This document shows positions 25,859-35,153 of a DNA stretch of 64,000 nucleotides, one piece after another. The position numbers and the translations under genes were made by a program. Under the pieces are notes generated by a model that was not told the DNA's origin, did no database searches, and was given only the letters and a program-made list of their open reading frames with translations. Numbering within the stretch: position 1 is the first letter of the stretch; each line of letters begins with the position of its first letter. The DNA is from Pseudodesulfovibrio portus (GTDB taxonomy: Bacteria; Desulfobacterota; Desulfovibrionia; Desulfovibrionales; Desulfovibrionaceae): contig NZ_AP026708.1 in the NCBI RefSeq assembly GCF_026000375.1, positions 1,862,501 to 1,926,500 on the forward strand, given 5' to 3'.

Positions 25859-26896
25859 TCAGATGCTGTAGAGATTCATGTTCGGGCGTTTGACCAGCCG
25901 CATGCCGGGCTTGAGGTGGGCCTCGGCCACGGCGCGGACGTCGTCCATGGACTTGGCCCCAAGGAACTTCGATTGCAGGCTGTGGCCGAAGGTGAAATTG
26001 GCCGCGAAATAGATGGTGAAGAGCTTGTACCGCTTGAGGGCGTGAATGGGGTCGAACTGCTCGTCCAGGACATCGGCCAGCCGCAGGGCGTAGTCGCAAA
26101 AACAGGTGTCCGTGGGAACGTATCCGGCGGTCCACTCGGCGAACAGCCAGGGGCGGGCCACACCCATGCGGCCAACGGAAACACCGTCGCAACCGGTGGT
26201 CTGCAGCATGTCCAGGCAATCCTTGGGCGTAACCACATCCCCGTTGCCGAAAACCGGGATGGACACGGCTTCGGCAATGGCGGTGATGTGTTCGCGCACC
26301 GAAGGCCGGGTGCGTTTGTCCGGGGCCACCCTGGGGTGAAAGACCAGGCAGTCCACGCCAGTGGACTCGAAATTTTTGGCCAGGGCCACGGCGGGCCCGA
26401 TATCCGGGGTCCAGCCGGTGCGGAACTTGACGAAGACCGGGATGGACACGGCCTTGCGCACCGCCTCGGCCACGGCCAGGGCACCGCCGGACTCCTTGAG
26501 CAGGGCCGCGCCCGACTCGCGCTTGATGATGCCCGGCGCCGAGCACCCCATGTTGATGTCCACGCCGAAGAAGCCTTCCTTCTCCACGCGCCGGGCCGCC
26601 GGAACCAGGTCCTCCGGGGTCGCGCCCGCGATCTGGCAGACCAGGCGCGGAAGCTCCTCCTCCCGCCAGCGAAAAACCGTGGACACGCGCGGGTTCTCCG
26701 TGGGCACCGCCCTGGACATGCACATCTCGGTGAACATCAGACCGCACCCGCCGTATTCGTCCAGGACCTGGCGAAAGGCCGCATGGCTCAGCCCGGCCAT
26801 GGGCGCGAGCCACAGCCGGTTGGCAACGGACCTGTTGCCGATGGACAACGGCCGGTTGAGCAGCCCGGAAAGGGTGTTCAGGGAATCGAAGGACAT
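25859..26896 (-). CDS. dus: tRNA-dihydrouridine synthase
   Basis: A 345-residue FMN enzyme that reduces uridines of tRNA. The TIM barrel opens with SVANRLWLAPMAGLSHAAFR; the catalytic cysteine is in VDINMGCSAPGIIKRESGAALL; FVKFRTGW, LVFHPR and FGNGDVVTPKDCL follow, with DGVSVGRMGVARPWLF as the FMN phosphate loop. The C-terminal helical domain (LDEQFDPIHALKRYK) is present. The ATG at 26896 gives the normal family length and lies 5 bases after the stop of the MobA-like gene. Which Dus subgroup it belongs to is not decided. Confidence 0.9.
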   Translation of the reverse strand: MSFDSLNTLSGLLNRPLSIGNRSVANRLWLAPMAGLSHAAFRQVLDEYGGCGLMFTEMCMSRAVPTENPRVSTVFRWREEELPRLVCQIAGATPEDLVPAARRVEKEGFFGVDINMGCSAPGIIKRESGAALLKESGGALAVAEAVRKAVSIPVFVKFRTGWTPDIGPAVALAKNFESTGVDCLVFHPRVAPDKRTRPSVREHITAIAEAVSIPVFGNGDVVTPKDCLDMLQTTGCDGVSVGRMGVARPWLFAEWTAGYVPTDTCFCDYALRLADVLDEQFDPIHALKRYKLFTIYFAANFTFGHSLQSKFLGAKSMDDVRAVAEAHLKPGMRLVKRPNMNLYSI

Positions 26897-26901
26897 GGGG
26901 G

Positions 26902-27507
26902 TTACAGGCCCAGTTCCGCAGCCAGTCGCTCGGCCTGTCGGAGGTCGTCCGGGGTGTTGACGTTGAAGAAGGACACCTGGTCCGGATCGCCGGGCAGGAG
27001 GCGGGCGATGGGCACCTCCTTTACCGCGACATGGTCGAAGAAACGGATGATCTTGAAATCCTCCTGCCTGAGCTGGGCCTCGATGAAGGGCAGGCAGCGC
27101 TTGGAATAGACCGCGCACAGCGGCTCGCGGTAACCGTCCTCCTTGAGGGGGATGATCACGTCGACCTCGGGCTCGACCTCGGCCAGCAGCCGCTCCACCA
27201 GCCCGGGCTGCAGGAACGGATCGTCGCAGGCCGCGAAAAAGCCATAGGAGGCCTTCATGGCGTCCAGTCCGGCGTGGATGCCGGTCAGGGAGCTGCGCGC
27301 CTCGAACCGGTCCTCGGCCACCGGGAATCCGTAGGCCGCGAAATCCGCCGCCTCGCGGGCCGAGATGACGATCTCGGTGAACAGGGGGCGGTACACGGCC
27401 AGCAGCCGGTCCAGGACGGTCCTGCCCCCGACCTCGAGGAACGCCTTCTTCACGTGCCCCATGCGGGTGCCGAGTCCCCCGGCCAGTATGATGCCTGCGA
27501 TGTCCAT
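26902..27507 (-). CDS. mobA: MobA-like molybdenum cofactor nucleotidyltransferase
   Basis: A 201-residue NTP-transferase that would attach GMP (or CMP) to molybdopterin for formate dehydrogenases and other Mo/W enzymes. Visible are the nucleotide-binding IILAGGLGTRMGHVKKAFLEVGG, LTGIHAGLDAM, the metal-binding FFAACDDPFL and the closing FFNVNTPDDLRQAE, all characteristic of MobA. First gene of a compact minus-strand group with dus and the cyclase-family gene. Confidence 0.88.
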   Translation of the reverse strand: MDIAGIILAGGLGTRMGHVKKAFLEVGGRTVLDRLLAVYRPLFTEIVISAREAADFAAYGFPVAEDRFEARSSLTGIHAGLDAMKASYGFFAACDDPFLQPGLVERLLAEVEPEVDVIIPLKEDGYREPLCAVYSKRCLPFIEAQLRQEDFKIIRFFDHVAVKEVPIARLLPGDPDQVSFFNVNTPDDLRQAERLAAELGL

Positions 27508-27580
27508 GGGCGCAGATTAGAACAAGCCACGGCAAATGGAAAGGGTCCACAAACGGGCGCAACCCGTGTATGCTCGCCCC

Positions 27581-28435
27581 ATGTGGACGGCAGCAACCAT
27601 CGCGGGCGCACTCGCCCTGCTCTACGGCTCCCTGGTCGCCTGGGTGTACATCTCCCAGCCCAAAATGCTCTATTGCCCCCGGAGGGAGCTGGTCTCCACC
27701 CCTGCCGACGCCGGTCTGGCCTACGAGGACGTGTACCTGACCACCGCGTCCGGCACCGCCATCCACGCCTGGTGGCTGCCCCACGAGCAGCCCCGGTTCA
27801 CCCTGCTTTTTTCCCACGGCAACGGCGGCAACATCTCCCACCGGCTGGAATCCCTGCGCATCTTCCATGATCTCGGGCTGTCGGTCCTGATCTACGACTA
27901 CTCGGGATACGGGCGAAGCCAGGGAGTCCCCGGCGAAGAGGCGACCAGGGCGGACGCACGGGCGGCCTGGGAGTGGCTGGTCGCCGAACGGCTCATGCCC
28001 CCCGGCTCGATCATCCTGTTCGGGCGCAGCCTGGGAGGAGGCGTGGCCGCAGATCTGGCCCGGCACCTCTGCACGCACAACGCGACGCCCGCCGGGCTGA
28101 TCCTCGAATCCACCTTCACCTCGGTGCCCGACATGGGCGTACACCACTACCCGTGGCTGCCCGTGCGCCGACTGGCCCGTTTTCATTACGACAGCGAAAA
28201 CGCATTACGAAACGTCACACTCCCGGCCCTGTTCCTGCACAGCCGGGACGACGACATCGTTCCGTTCGCCCTGGGCAAGCAACTCCACGACGCCTATGGC
28301 GGCCCCAAATCCTTCCTGGAGCTTCTCGGCGACCACAACACCGGGTTCCTGTCCACAGGGCAGGCGTACGTGGACGGGCTGGACCGCTTCCTGTCCCTGC
28401 TGGAGCAGCCGCCGGGCCCGGAGGCCGGGCAATGA
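27581..28435 (+). CDS. Membrane-anchored alpha/beta hydrolase
   Basis: A 284-residue hydrolase with an N-terminal membrane helix (ATIAGALALLYGSLVAWVYI). The catalytic triad is visible: nucleophile Ser in LFGRSLGGGVAAD, Asp in HSRDDDIVPF and His in LLGDHNTGF; the oxyanion region is LFSHGNGGNISH. It resembles the ABHD13/BEM46-like group, whose substrates are mostly unknown. The ATG at 27581 places the helix at the N-terminus; a longer frame begins at 27536. The stop overlaps the next gene by 4 bases (ATGA). Confidence 0.87.
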   Translation: MWTAATIAGALALLYGSLVAWVYISQPKMLYCPRRELVSTPADAGLAYEDVYLTTASGTAIHAWWLPHEQPRFTLLFSHGNGGNISHRLESLRIFHDLGLSVLIYDYSGYGRSQGVPGEEATRADARAAWEWLVAERLMPPGSIILFGRSLGGGVAADLARHLCTHNATPAGLILESTFTSVPDMGVHHYPWLPVRRLARFHYDSENALRNVTLPALFLHSRDDDIVPFALGKQLHDAYGGPKSFLELLGDHNTGFLSTGQAYVDGLDRFLSLLEQPPGPEAGQ

Positions 28436-28872
28436 CCGAGTCACGACTCCTGCTGCTGGCGGACGCGGTCCTGGCGGTCCACGTCCTGATCGCGGCCTTC
28501 AACGCGTTCAGCCTGCCCGTGATCTGGCTGGGCGCATGGCGCGGCTGGCGGTTCGTGCGCAACCCGTGGTTCCGCTTCTCGCACGTGGGGCTGATGGGCT
28601 TTGTGCTGGCCGAGACCGTGGCCGGGCGGCTCTGCCCCCTGACCGTCTGGGAGGGGGTGCTGCGCAGGGCGGGCGGCCAGGGCTGGGCCAGGCAGGGCCA
28701 GTCCTTTATCGGGTACTGGGCGGGCAAACTCCTTTTTCACGACTTCAGCCAGCTCCAATTCGGCGTGGCCTACGGACTGTTCTTCGGCCTGATCCTCCTG
28801 ACCCTGTTCCTGGTGCCGGTCCGCCGGAGGGGGAAAATCCTGCCGGATATGACGAAAGAAGAAAAACCATAA
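28432..28872 (+). CDS. DUF2784 family membrane protein
   Basis: A 146-residue protein with about four hydrophobic segments (LLLLADAVLAVHVLIAAF, FSLPVIWLGAW, VGLMGFVLAETVAGR, YGLFFGLILLTLFLVPV). The N-terminal half with LADAVLAVH and the LCPLTVWEG segment fit the DUF2784 family, whose function is not known. It begins inside the end of the hydrolase gene (ATGA overlap), so the two are translationally coupled. Confidence 0.82.
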   Translation: MTESRLLLLADAVLAVHVLIAAFNAFSLPVIWLGAWRGWRFVRNPWFRFSHVGLMGFVLAETVAGRLCPLTVWEGVLRRAGGQGWARQGQSFIGYWAGKLLFHDFSQLQFGVAYGLFFGLILLTLFLVPVRRRGKILPDMTKEEKP

Positions 28873-28946
28873 TGCTGAAATAATTGATTTTTTAAAGTGT
28901 CGCACGGGATTTGCTGTTCTCCATGCCAGCTGCAAGGAGGAACCAC

Positions 28947-29207
28947 ATGCCAGCCATCGAATCCATACGGATACAGGAATCCCCCGCCGGTGAGGACCGG
29001 ATACGGGAACTCAAGGCCCGCGCCGCCGAGGCCCTGGACAATGCCATGAACGTGGTCACCGAGAACCTGGGCCGCGCCGAGGCCGTCGAGGCCAGGGAAT
29101 CCCTTGCCGAGATGGACACCGCCCTGGCCGCTCAGGAAGCCCCGGCTCACCGCCTGGACCTGGCCCGGGTCATGGACCTCATCGCCGACCCGTTCGAAGA
29201 CGATTAG
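28947..29207 (+). CDS. Small acidic hypothetical protein
   Basis: An 86-residue soluble protein, almost entirely helical and acidic, with no family recognised. The middle (ELKARAAEALDNAMNVVTENLGRAEAVEARESLAEM) would form amphipathic helices, and the tail is RVMDLIADPFEDD. AAGGAGG lies 6 bases before the ATG at 28947, which supports translation there rather than from the in-frame codon at 28911. It follows DUF2784 by 74 bases on the same strand. Confidence 0.65.
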   Translation: MPAIESIRIQESPAGEDRIRELKARAAEALDNAMNVVTENLGRAEAVEARESLAEMDTALAAQEAPAHRLDLARVMDLIADPFEDD

Positions 29208-29812
29208 AACCACCCGCAGTCCTTCTTCCCGCATCAATCGGACAGGCCTGAAATCGGCGTGTTCGCCTTTGCGCTTGCTTTTTTTCCGATACTGCAATAC
29301 ATTATCATAATTGGACCTTTTCTTTTTCCGCTGTCCCTGCGCGGTGACTCCGTCCCCTCCTGTAAAAATCTTCGTTTTTATCTCCAGCCGTGGCCGATAG
29401 TTGCGGCTGCCGAGTCGGTTTTTCCGCCCCGACCCCTTGCCCTGTTTTTTGGGGAAGCGTATAAAGGAGTCAAAGGCTGGAATCCTTCGCCAAGGAGGAA
29501 AACAGACAACCTCAGCGGAGGGTGGGAGGAAATAGATACCGAGTTCTTCCTTGACAGATCTGGCGAATCGAGTCGCCCTACTCCCAGAAAGAGCAATGTG
29601 CGCCATCAATAAACGCACCAGGCCGTCATAAAGTGTATATTTTGAAATGTCTGGCCCTGGTACCAAGCCGGAGAATCCGGCAGGGCGCACTTTTTTTGCC
29701 CAATCGACCGGACGGTCCCGCTTGACACTCCGCCGAAAATATGGAGTAGCTTAAGCATGGCAGACTGCGTTTCGTTTATCCCGCATCCGACACCCGCCAC
29801 ACCGGACACGCT
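29208..29812. other. Long spacer upstream of the GGDEF gene
   Basis: About 600 bases with lower GC than the neighbours. A small hairpin GCCGGA/TCCGGC (29667-29681) lies before a T7 tract (29691-29697), and a TTGACA box at 29722-29727 could belong to the promoter of the GGDEF gene. The open frames crossing it have atypical composition and no ribosome-binding site. No c-di-GMP riboswitch core was found. Confidence 0.5.
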
Positions 29813-30859
29813 ATGACAGGCTCCGCACGCACCAAGGAACTGTTCCGCCTCATGAAGGAATCCGGCATCGACGACGACCCCGACTGGATGGCCGTGGTTC
29901 TGTTCATCCGCAACCTGCTCCCCCGGCTGACCATTTACACGGACGAGAAGAAAGCAGAAATCCAGCAGGAAATCCGCGAACAGCTCCTGGCCGGGGACTT
30001 TTCGGAAAAGCGGTTCGAGACCATCCTGGCCATGCTCGAAATGTACATCATGCAGAACATCGGCACCCTGGAGCTGGAAGCGGCCCTGACCAGCGAAAAG
30101 CGGTCCGCGTCCCAGCTCGTCAACGAGATGGCCGTGATCATCTCCTCCATGCAGGGCGTCAACGAGCGGCAGGCCGACCGGCTGGGCACCTTCGAGGAAG
30201 ACACCGTGGACATCATCCAATCGGGCTCGAAACGATCCATGATCGTGTCCGGGGTCCGGGGCATGTTCCAGGAACTGATCCAGGAATTCGAGACCGAGGC
30301 GTCCGAGCTGAACGCCAAGGCCTCCTATTTCGAGCGGACCGCCAACTTCGACCCCCTGCTCTCCGAATTGTACAACCGACGCGCCTTCGACAACTACATC
30401 GAAGAGGCCGTGAAAGGGAGAAAGCAGGGAGACCCGCCCCTGTCCATGATGATGATCGACGTGGACCATTTCAAGAAGGTCAACGACACCTACGGCCACC
30501 AGACGGGCGACGACGTGCTGCGCGCCCTGGCCCGGATCATCTCGGCCCACGCCTCCCTCTACGCCGGTTTCGCGGCCCGGTACGGCGGCGAGGAGCTGGT
30601 CCTCGTCATGAAGAATATGAACCTCGACACCGCCGCCATCAAGGCCGAGGCCATCCGCTACGACGTGCAGAACTACGGCTTCCGCGCCCGGGAAAACGGT
30701 CGGTTCTCCGACGACACCCTGCAGTTCACCGTGTCCATCGGCGTGGCCCAATGGCAGGAGGGATGGTCCGCCTCAAAGCTGATCGACGCTGCGGACACGG
30801 CCCTTTACCAGGCCAAGAACTCCGGACGGAACAGGGTCTGTTCCGCCAAGGACCAATGA
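29813..30859 (+). CDS. GGDEF diguanylate cyclase with helical N-terminus
   Basis: A 348-residue cytosolic protein. The first 180 residues are helical without a recognised domain (MKESGIDDDPDWMAVVLFIRN, AALTSEKRSASQLVNEMAV). The GGDEF domain starts at FDPLLSELYNRRAFD and has the metal-binding MMMIDVDHFKKVNDTYGH and the active-site loop ARYGGEELVLV. GGEEF-type loops are active in many cyclases. No RxxD inhibitory site precedes the loop, so product inhibition is not expected there. Its TGA overlaps the ATG of the next gene, which encodes a membrane-anchored sensor-like protein. Confidence 0.88.
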   Translation: MTGSARTKELFRLMKESGIDDDPDWMAVVLFIRNLLPRLTIYTDEKKAEIQQEIREQLLAGDFSEKRFETILAMLEMYIMQNIGTLELEAALTSEKRSASQLVNEMAVIISSMQGVNERQADRLGTFEEDTVDIIQSGSKRSMIVSGVRGMFQELIQEFETEASELNAKASYFERTANFDPLLSELYNRRAFDNYIEEAVKGRKQGDPPLSMMMIDVDHFKKVNDTYGHQTGDDVLRALARIISAHASLYAGFAARYGGEELVLVMKNMNLDTAAIKAEAIRYDVQNYGFRARENGRFSDDTLQFTVSIGVAQWQEGWSASKLIDAADTALYQAKNSGRNRVCSAKDQ

Positions 30860-31965
30860 CTTTCGCACGCAACAATACCATGACCTTGCGCCTCCTGCTC
30901 CTGCTCGCCCTCCTGGGTTTGCCCTCCCCGGCTTTGTCCGCCGGCATCCTGCTCCTGCACGGCCTGGACTCCCCCACGCCGTGGACGGACGCCGTGGCCG
31001 CCGGAGCGGCGGGGGAAGCGGGCAGCGGGGCGAGCCTGAACCATGCGTATCTCGGCGGGCCGTCCGTGGACGAGGACACGATCGACGCCGTCGCCCAAAG
31101 GCTCAAGGAAACGCTCAACCCGGCAGCCCGCGTGGTGATCGCCACGGACGAGACCGCCGGGGCCTTTGCGGGCAAATACCGGGAGGAACTCTTTCCCGGC
31201 GCCGCCGTGGTCCTCACCGGACCGGGCCAGATCGATCCCGGCGGGCCGGCCCTGTGCGGCAACTGCGTGGCCCTGCCCCTGGAGGCCGACCTGGATGGGA
31301 CCCTGGACCTGATCTTCGACCTGCGGCCCGAAACCCGGCTGGTCATAGGCATCAGCGACAGCTCGCCCCGGGGCCTGGCAGCCAGAGCGGCCCTGGAACG
31401 GGCCATGAAACGGCGTGAAGAGAAAACGGCTCTGATCTTTCCCGGCCATGAACCGGGCGACGACGAGGGGCTGGATATCGACAGGCTGGGGCAGGTCCTC
31501 GGCGGCATGCCCGGCCGCTCCGTGGCCGTCCTTCTTTGGTACGGGGAGGACAACAAGGGTCTCCCGGTCTCGGACCGGCAACTGGCGGACCTCTTCCGGG
31601 CGCACATCAACTCGCCGATCTTCGTGCTCACCGATGCGGTCCTCGGGTCCGGCGTGGTCGGGGGCATGCTGGCAACCGGCAGGGATACGGGGCGGTACGC
31701 GATGCGGACGGCCAAACGCATCCTGGCCGGGGAACCGGCGCGGGAGATGCTGCCGGAGCCGGTGCCCGCCACAGTCGTGCTCGACGGCCTGGCCCTGGCC
31801 CGATTCGGCATGACTCCCATGGAGGGAGCCACCGTGGTCAACGCGCCCGGCACGCCCGGCGGGTCCGACGAAATCGCCACCGGCTTCGCACCCACGGCAG
31901 CGGCGGGCCTGCTGGCGTTTGCCGTGCTGTTCTTTCTGCTCAGACGCTACAGGCAGAAGATGTAG
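30856..31965 (+). CDS. Orphan periplasmic-binding sensor-like protein with C-terminal membrane anchor
   Basis: A 369-residue protein with a signal peptide (TLRLLLLLALLGLPSPALSA), a periplasmic domain of about 310 residues and one C-terminal helix (AAGLLAFAVLFFLLRRYRQKM) that leaves only a six-residue cytosolic tail. The end of the domain, LDGLALARFGMTPMEGATVVNAP, parallels FDYRQMKRFGIGLDRLPEGSKIINRP in the sensor of the large kinase at 9062-12607, and SPIFVLTDAVLGSGVVGGMLATGRDTGR parallels YGLMDFDLGHGIVGGMLSGG there. So it is a ligand sensor without a transducer, overlapping a GGDEF gene by 4 bases. Confidence 0.75.
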   Translation: MTFARNNTMTLRLLLLLALLGLPSPALSAGILLLHGLDSPTPWTDAVAAGAAGEAGSGASLNHAYLGGPSVDEDTIDAVAQRLKETLNPAARVVIATDETAGAFAGKYREELFPGAAVVLTGPGQIDPGGPALCGNCVALPLEADLDGTLDLIFDLRPETRLVIGISDSSPRGLAARAALERAMKRREEKTALIFPGHEPGDDEGLDIDRLGQVLGGMPGRSVAVLLWYGEDNKGLPVSDRQLADLFRAHINSPIFVLTDAVLGSGVVGGMLATGRDTGRYAMRTAKRILAGEPAREMLPEPVPATVVLDGLALARFGMTPMEGATVVNAPGTPGGSDEIATGFAPTAAAGLLAFAVLFFLLRRYRQKM

Positions 31966-32111
31966 GTCACGTCCACCAGTATCTGCACCGTGGCCGCAGT
32001 GGCTGCAATAAGGGCCATGCAGCGGGTGGAGCAACGCGCGTGGTTGCGGATGGCGTCCAGCCTGGCGGCATAGAACTCGGGCGTGTATTTCTTGTGTGCA
32101 TACCAAAGCAT
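31947..32111 (-). CDS. 54-residue small protein (MLWYAHKKYT...)
   Basis: GGGAGG lies 7 bases before an ATG at 32111, opening a frame of 54 codons. The product starts MLWYAHKKYTPEFYAARLD, has NHARCSTRCMALIAATAATVQ and a hydrophobic end (ILVDVTYIFCL). One C-terminal membrane helix is plausible. The 3' end overlaps the sensor gene on the opposite strand by 19 bases. No family was recognised; the ribosome-binding site is the main evidence. Confidence 0.5.
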   Translation of the reverse strand: MLWYAHKKYTPEFYAARLDAIRNHARCSTRCMALIAATAATVQILVDVTYIFCL

Positions 32112-32197
32112 GATACGGTCCTCCCTTGGAGTCTTCCGATTACCAAATCAACATGGCGGGGCCATGACCGATGTATGGCGATTGGATCACGGGAACC

Positions 32198-34780
32198 CTA
32201 TGCGGCGGCCTCCAGGGTTTCAGCCTGCCCGCCATGACGGACGTCCACGGCCAGGATGCCCACGATCTCGCCGGATGCGTCCCTGATGGGCGAGGAGACC
32301 GTCAGGCAGTAGTCCTCGATGGCTTCCGAATAGTAGATGTTGGAGATGTAGGTTTCCCCGGTCCGGATAGGTTCCCGGAACCACTCCCGATGCGACCAGT
32401 CCGTGCCCACGCCGCCCTGTGCCTTGCCGACGGCCCCGTTGTGGGCCACGGCGAACGCCGTGGCCTGGATACCCTCGGTATCCGTGATCCAGGCCATTTC
32501 CAGGCTCGGGTTGCCCAGCACGACCCTTTCCAGCACGGCGAACCGCTTGAGCTTGTTCCGGGAAACCAGGTCCGGGGTTTTGGCCAGGGCGGCCACCTTT
32601 TTCTGGACCGTGCCCTCGCCGAGCAGCATGAACAGCCCGTACAGCTTGGACAGGGTCTCGATCTGCCCGGTCAACTCGGCGATGGCCCCGCTGGTCTGGC
32701 CGACGGCCCCGGCGGTCTTGCCGGATACGGCGTCCACCTCGCTGACGGCCTTGTTGATCTCCTCGCCGGCGGCGGACTGCTGCGTACTGGCCGAGGCGAT
32801 GGCCTGGACCTGGCGGATGGTGGCGTCGAAGAACTCCATTATCTCGTTCAGGGCCTGCCCCGATTCTCCGGCCAGGTCATTGGCGATCTCCACCCGTTCG
32901 GCGGCCTTGTCCATTTCGGAGATGTTGTCGCGCACGTCGGCCTGGATGCCGGAGATGGACGAGCCCACCTCGCGGGTGGCGTCCATGGTCTTCTCGGCCA
33001 GCTTGCGCACCTCGTCGGCGACCACGGCGAAACCGCGCCCGGCCTCGCCCGCCCTGGCCGCCTCGATGGCCGCGTTGAGCGCCAGCAGGTTGGTCTGGTC
33101 CGCGATGTCGGAAATGACGTTCATGACCTTGCCGATGGAGTCCGCCTTGGACCCGAGGGCGGCCACCTTGTCCTTGAGCTGCGCGGTGATGGCATGCACG
33201 TCGCCGATGGACTGCACGGTCCTGCGCACCACCTCGGAGCCCTCCTCGGCGCGGTGACGGGCCTCCTGGGAATCCTTGAAGGCCACCTCGGCGTTGGCCG
33301 CCACCTCCCGGATGGACTCGGCCAGTTCGTCCATGGACGCGGCCGTGGACTCCACCCGGACACTCAGGCTGTTGGCCCCTTCCAGAATGCGGTCGGATTC
33401 CGTATTGACCGTGGCCGAGGCCTCCTTCATGCCCGCGACCACGGATTCCAGCATCCCGGCTGCCTGGAGCATGCCCTCGCGCTGGGACCTGGCCGCGTCG
33501 CTGCGCGCCTTTTTCTCGTGCTCGGCGCGGATCACGGCCTCTTCGGCCTCTGCGGCGCGGACCTCGGCCAGCTTTGATGCGGCCTCGGCCTCCTGCATCT
33601 TGTCCGCCAGGATGCGGACCATCTGCTCGATGGCCACGGTCACCTGCCTCAGCTCGCCCTGAAACCGGCCCGGCTCGGCGTTGAAATCGCCACCCGCCAC
33701 CCGGCCCGCATACCCGCGCAGCCTTTCAAGGGGCTTGAGCAGGGAGCAGCGCAGAAAGACGAGCGTCACCAGGATGATGGCCGCCACGGACGAGGCCCCC
33801 ACCACGTAGGCGGCGTTTTCCAGCTGCCTGACCGGGTCCAGGGCCTCGGAGGCGTCGATCTTGGCCACCAACCCCCAGGACGTGTCGCCCGCCATCACGG
33901 GCGCATAGGCGGCCAGGACTTCCCGGCCCCGATAGTCCAGTGACTCCATGGAACCGACCTGGCCGGAAAGGGCCTTGGCCAGCGGCGCGGTATCCAGCCG
34001 CCCGATGCGCGCCGACCGGAAGGAGGCCTCCACGCTGTGGGCCTCGGGATCGGAAAACAGGTCGGACCGCATCAAGCCGTCCTGGCCCACCAGGTAGGCC
34101 TCGCCGGACTCGCCCATTCCCGCCCGGGCGCTCATGACCTCGTTAACGGACTGGGTGGGAATGCGCAGCATGGCCACGCCCTCGATCTCCTTGCCGTAAC
34201 GGCGGATGGGCGCGGCGATGAAGGCGCACGGAAGCCCGTCGAGGGGCTCGTAGGGATGGTAATCCACGATCACGGTCTCGCCCTTGAGCGCCCGTTTCCA
34301 GGCCCCGGCCAACCGGCTGGCGGACAGGACCCCCTTGGCCAGGTCCTCGCCCAGCTCCCGGCCCCGGGCCGCAGTGAAGACGATGCGCCCTGTATCGTCG
34401 ACCAGCAGGACGTCCGCATAGCCCCGGACCTTGAGCCACGGCAGGAACTCCGGGCTCACCCGGTCCACGGCATGGGCGAAATCCTCGTTGGTCACGTCCA
34501 TGCGCTTGCCGGGCTTGGCCTCGTAAAAAATGATGTCCCGCAGCCGGACGAGGGCGCTGTATACGTAACGCGCCTCGGAGAACATGGTGATGTCCTTGTC
34601 CCACCCTCTGGTCAGGCTGTGGAGGTCGTGCAGCTTGGCCTCCCGGAGCGAAACGAGCTGGCTGAATGCCTGCTCCTTGAGGCTCTCGGACGCCGTGTTC
34701 AAACTGTAACCGGCCATTCCCGCCAGCGGCAAGATGCCGATAAGCAGGCAAAATATGAGTATCTTCACGCTCAGTTTCAT
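32198..34780 (-). CDS. Methyl-accepting chemotaxis protein with an added C-terminal sensor domain
   Basis: An 860-residue receptor. A first helix ([23 protein letters not shown]) and second helix ([21 protein letters not shown]) flank a periplasmic double-Cache domain ([52 protein letters not shown]). HAMP ([20 protein letters not shown]), a coiled coil and the signalling tip ([19 protein letters not shown]) follow. After the normal end, residues from about 700 on form another Cache/PAS-like domain ([20 protein letters not shown] ... [22 protein letters not shown]), which would be cytosolic. The ATG at 34780 follows GGGGGAG. No CheR pentapeptide is seen at the end. Confidence 0.9.
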   Translation of the reverse strand: MKLSVKILIFCLLIGILPLAGMAGYSLNTASESLKEQAFSQLVSLREAKLHDLHSLTRGWDKDITMFSEARYVYSALVRLRDIIFYEAKPGKRMDVTNEDFAHAVDRVSPEFLPWLKVRGYADVLLVDDTGRIVFTAARGRELGEDLAKGVLSASRLAGAWKRALKGETVIVDYHPYEPLDGLPCAFIAAPIRRYGKEIEGVAMLRIPTQSVNEVMSARAGMGESGEAYLVGQDGLMRSDLFSDPEAHSVEASFRSARIGRLDTAPLAKALSGQVGSMESLDYRGREVLAAYAPVMAGDTSWGLVAKIDASEALDPVRQLENAAYVVGASSVAAIILVTLVFLRCSLLKPLERLRGYAGRVAGGDFNAEPGRFQGELRQVTVAIEQMVRILADKMQEAEAASKLAEVRAAEAEEAVIRAEHEKKARSDAARSQREGMLQAAGMLESVVAGMKEASATVNTESDRILEGANSLSVRVESTAASMDELAESIREVAANAEVAFKDSQEARHRAEEGSEVVRRTVQSIGDVHAITAQLKDKVAALGSKADSIGKVMNVISDIADQTNLLALNAAIEAARAGEAGRGFAVVADEVRKLAEKTMDATREVGSSISGIQADVRDNISEMDKAAERVEIANDLAGESGQALNEIMEFFDATIRQVQAIASASTQQSAAGEEINKAVSEVDAVSGKTAGAVGQTSGAIAELTGQIETLSKLYGLFMLLGEGTVQKKVAALAKTPDLVSRNKLKRFAVLERVVLGNPSLEMAWITDTEGIQATAFAVAHNGAVGKAQGGVGTDWSHREWFREPIRTGETYISNIYYSEAIEDYCLTVSSPIRDASGEIVGILAVDVRHGGQAETLEAAA

Positions 34781-34922
34781 GACTCCCCCTTAGGATGAGA
34801 GGGAATCCTAGCCCTGCGCCCAAACGAAACGACCCCATTTGTTACAGCCAGGCAACAACGGCGCAAAGATTGGCCGACGTTTCTGTGACAAAAAAACGGC
34901 AATGATTATCAGTAGTTGAAAA

Positions 34923-35150
34923 TCAACCACCCAGGACGACATAGAGAACGGCCAGGGCCCAGAAAAGGGCGCAGGCGGTGGCGGTGACGGGAATCATCCA
35001 CCATTTGAGCTGCACGGGCCTGCCCTGGATGGTGAAGGCGCCGCAGCAACGGAACAGGGAAAGAACCATCTGCGCCAGCAGACCGGACGCGGCCAGGGCG
35101 GGCAGGGCAATGACCCACAGGACGGGGTCGGAAATCCAGTCCGAACGCAT
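34923..35150 (-). CDS. Small two-helix membrane protein
   Basis: A 75-residue hydrophobic protein with two membrane segments (VLWVIALPALAASGLLAQMVLSLF and WWMIPVTATACALFWALAVLYVV) joined by FRCCGAFTIQGRPVQLK. It starts 3 bases after the stop of the DAC-like gene, so it is cotranslated with it and may anchor or regulate it. No family recognised. Confidence 0.65.
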   Translation of the reverse strand: MRSDWISDPVLWVIALPALAASGLLAQMVLSLFRCCGAFTIQGRPVQLKWWMIPVTATACALFWALAVLYVVLGG

Positions 35151-35153
35151 GGG

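Noticed and set aside
29259..29612. 117-codon frame in the spacer before the GGDEF gene
   Set aside because: No ribosome-binding site, no recognisable domain and composition unlike neighbouring genes.
29208..29812. Possible c-di-GMP riboswitch before the GGDEF gene
   Set aside because: The conserved GEMM core (GGCAAACC and GCAAAG-type segments) was not found.
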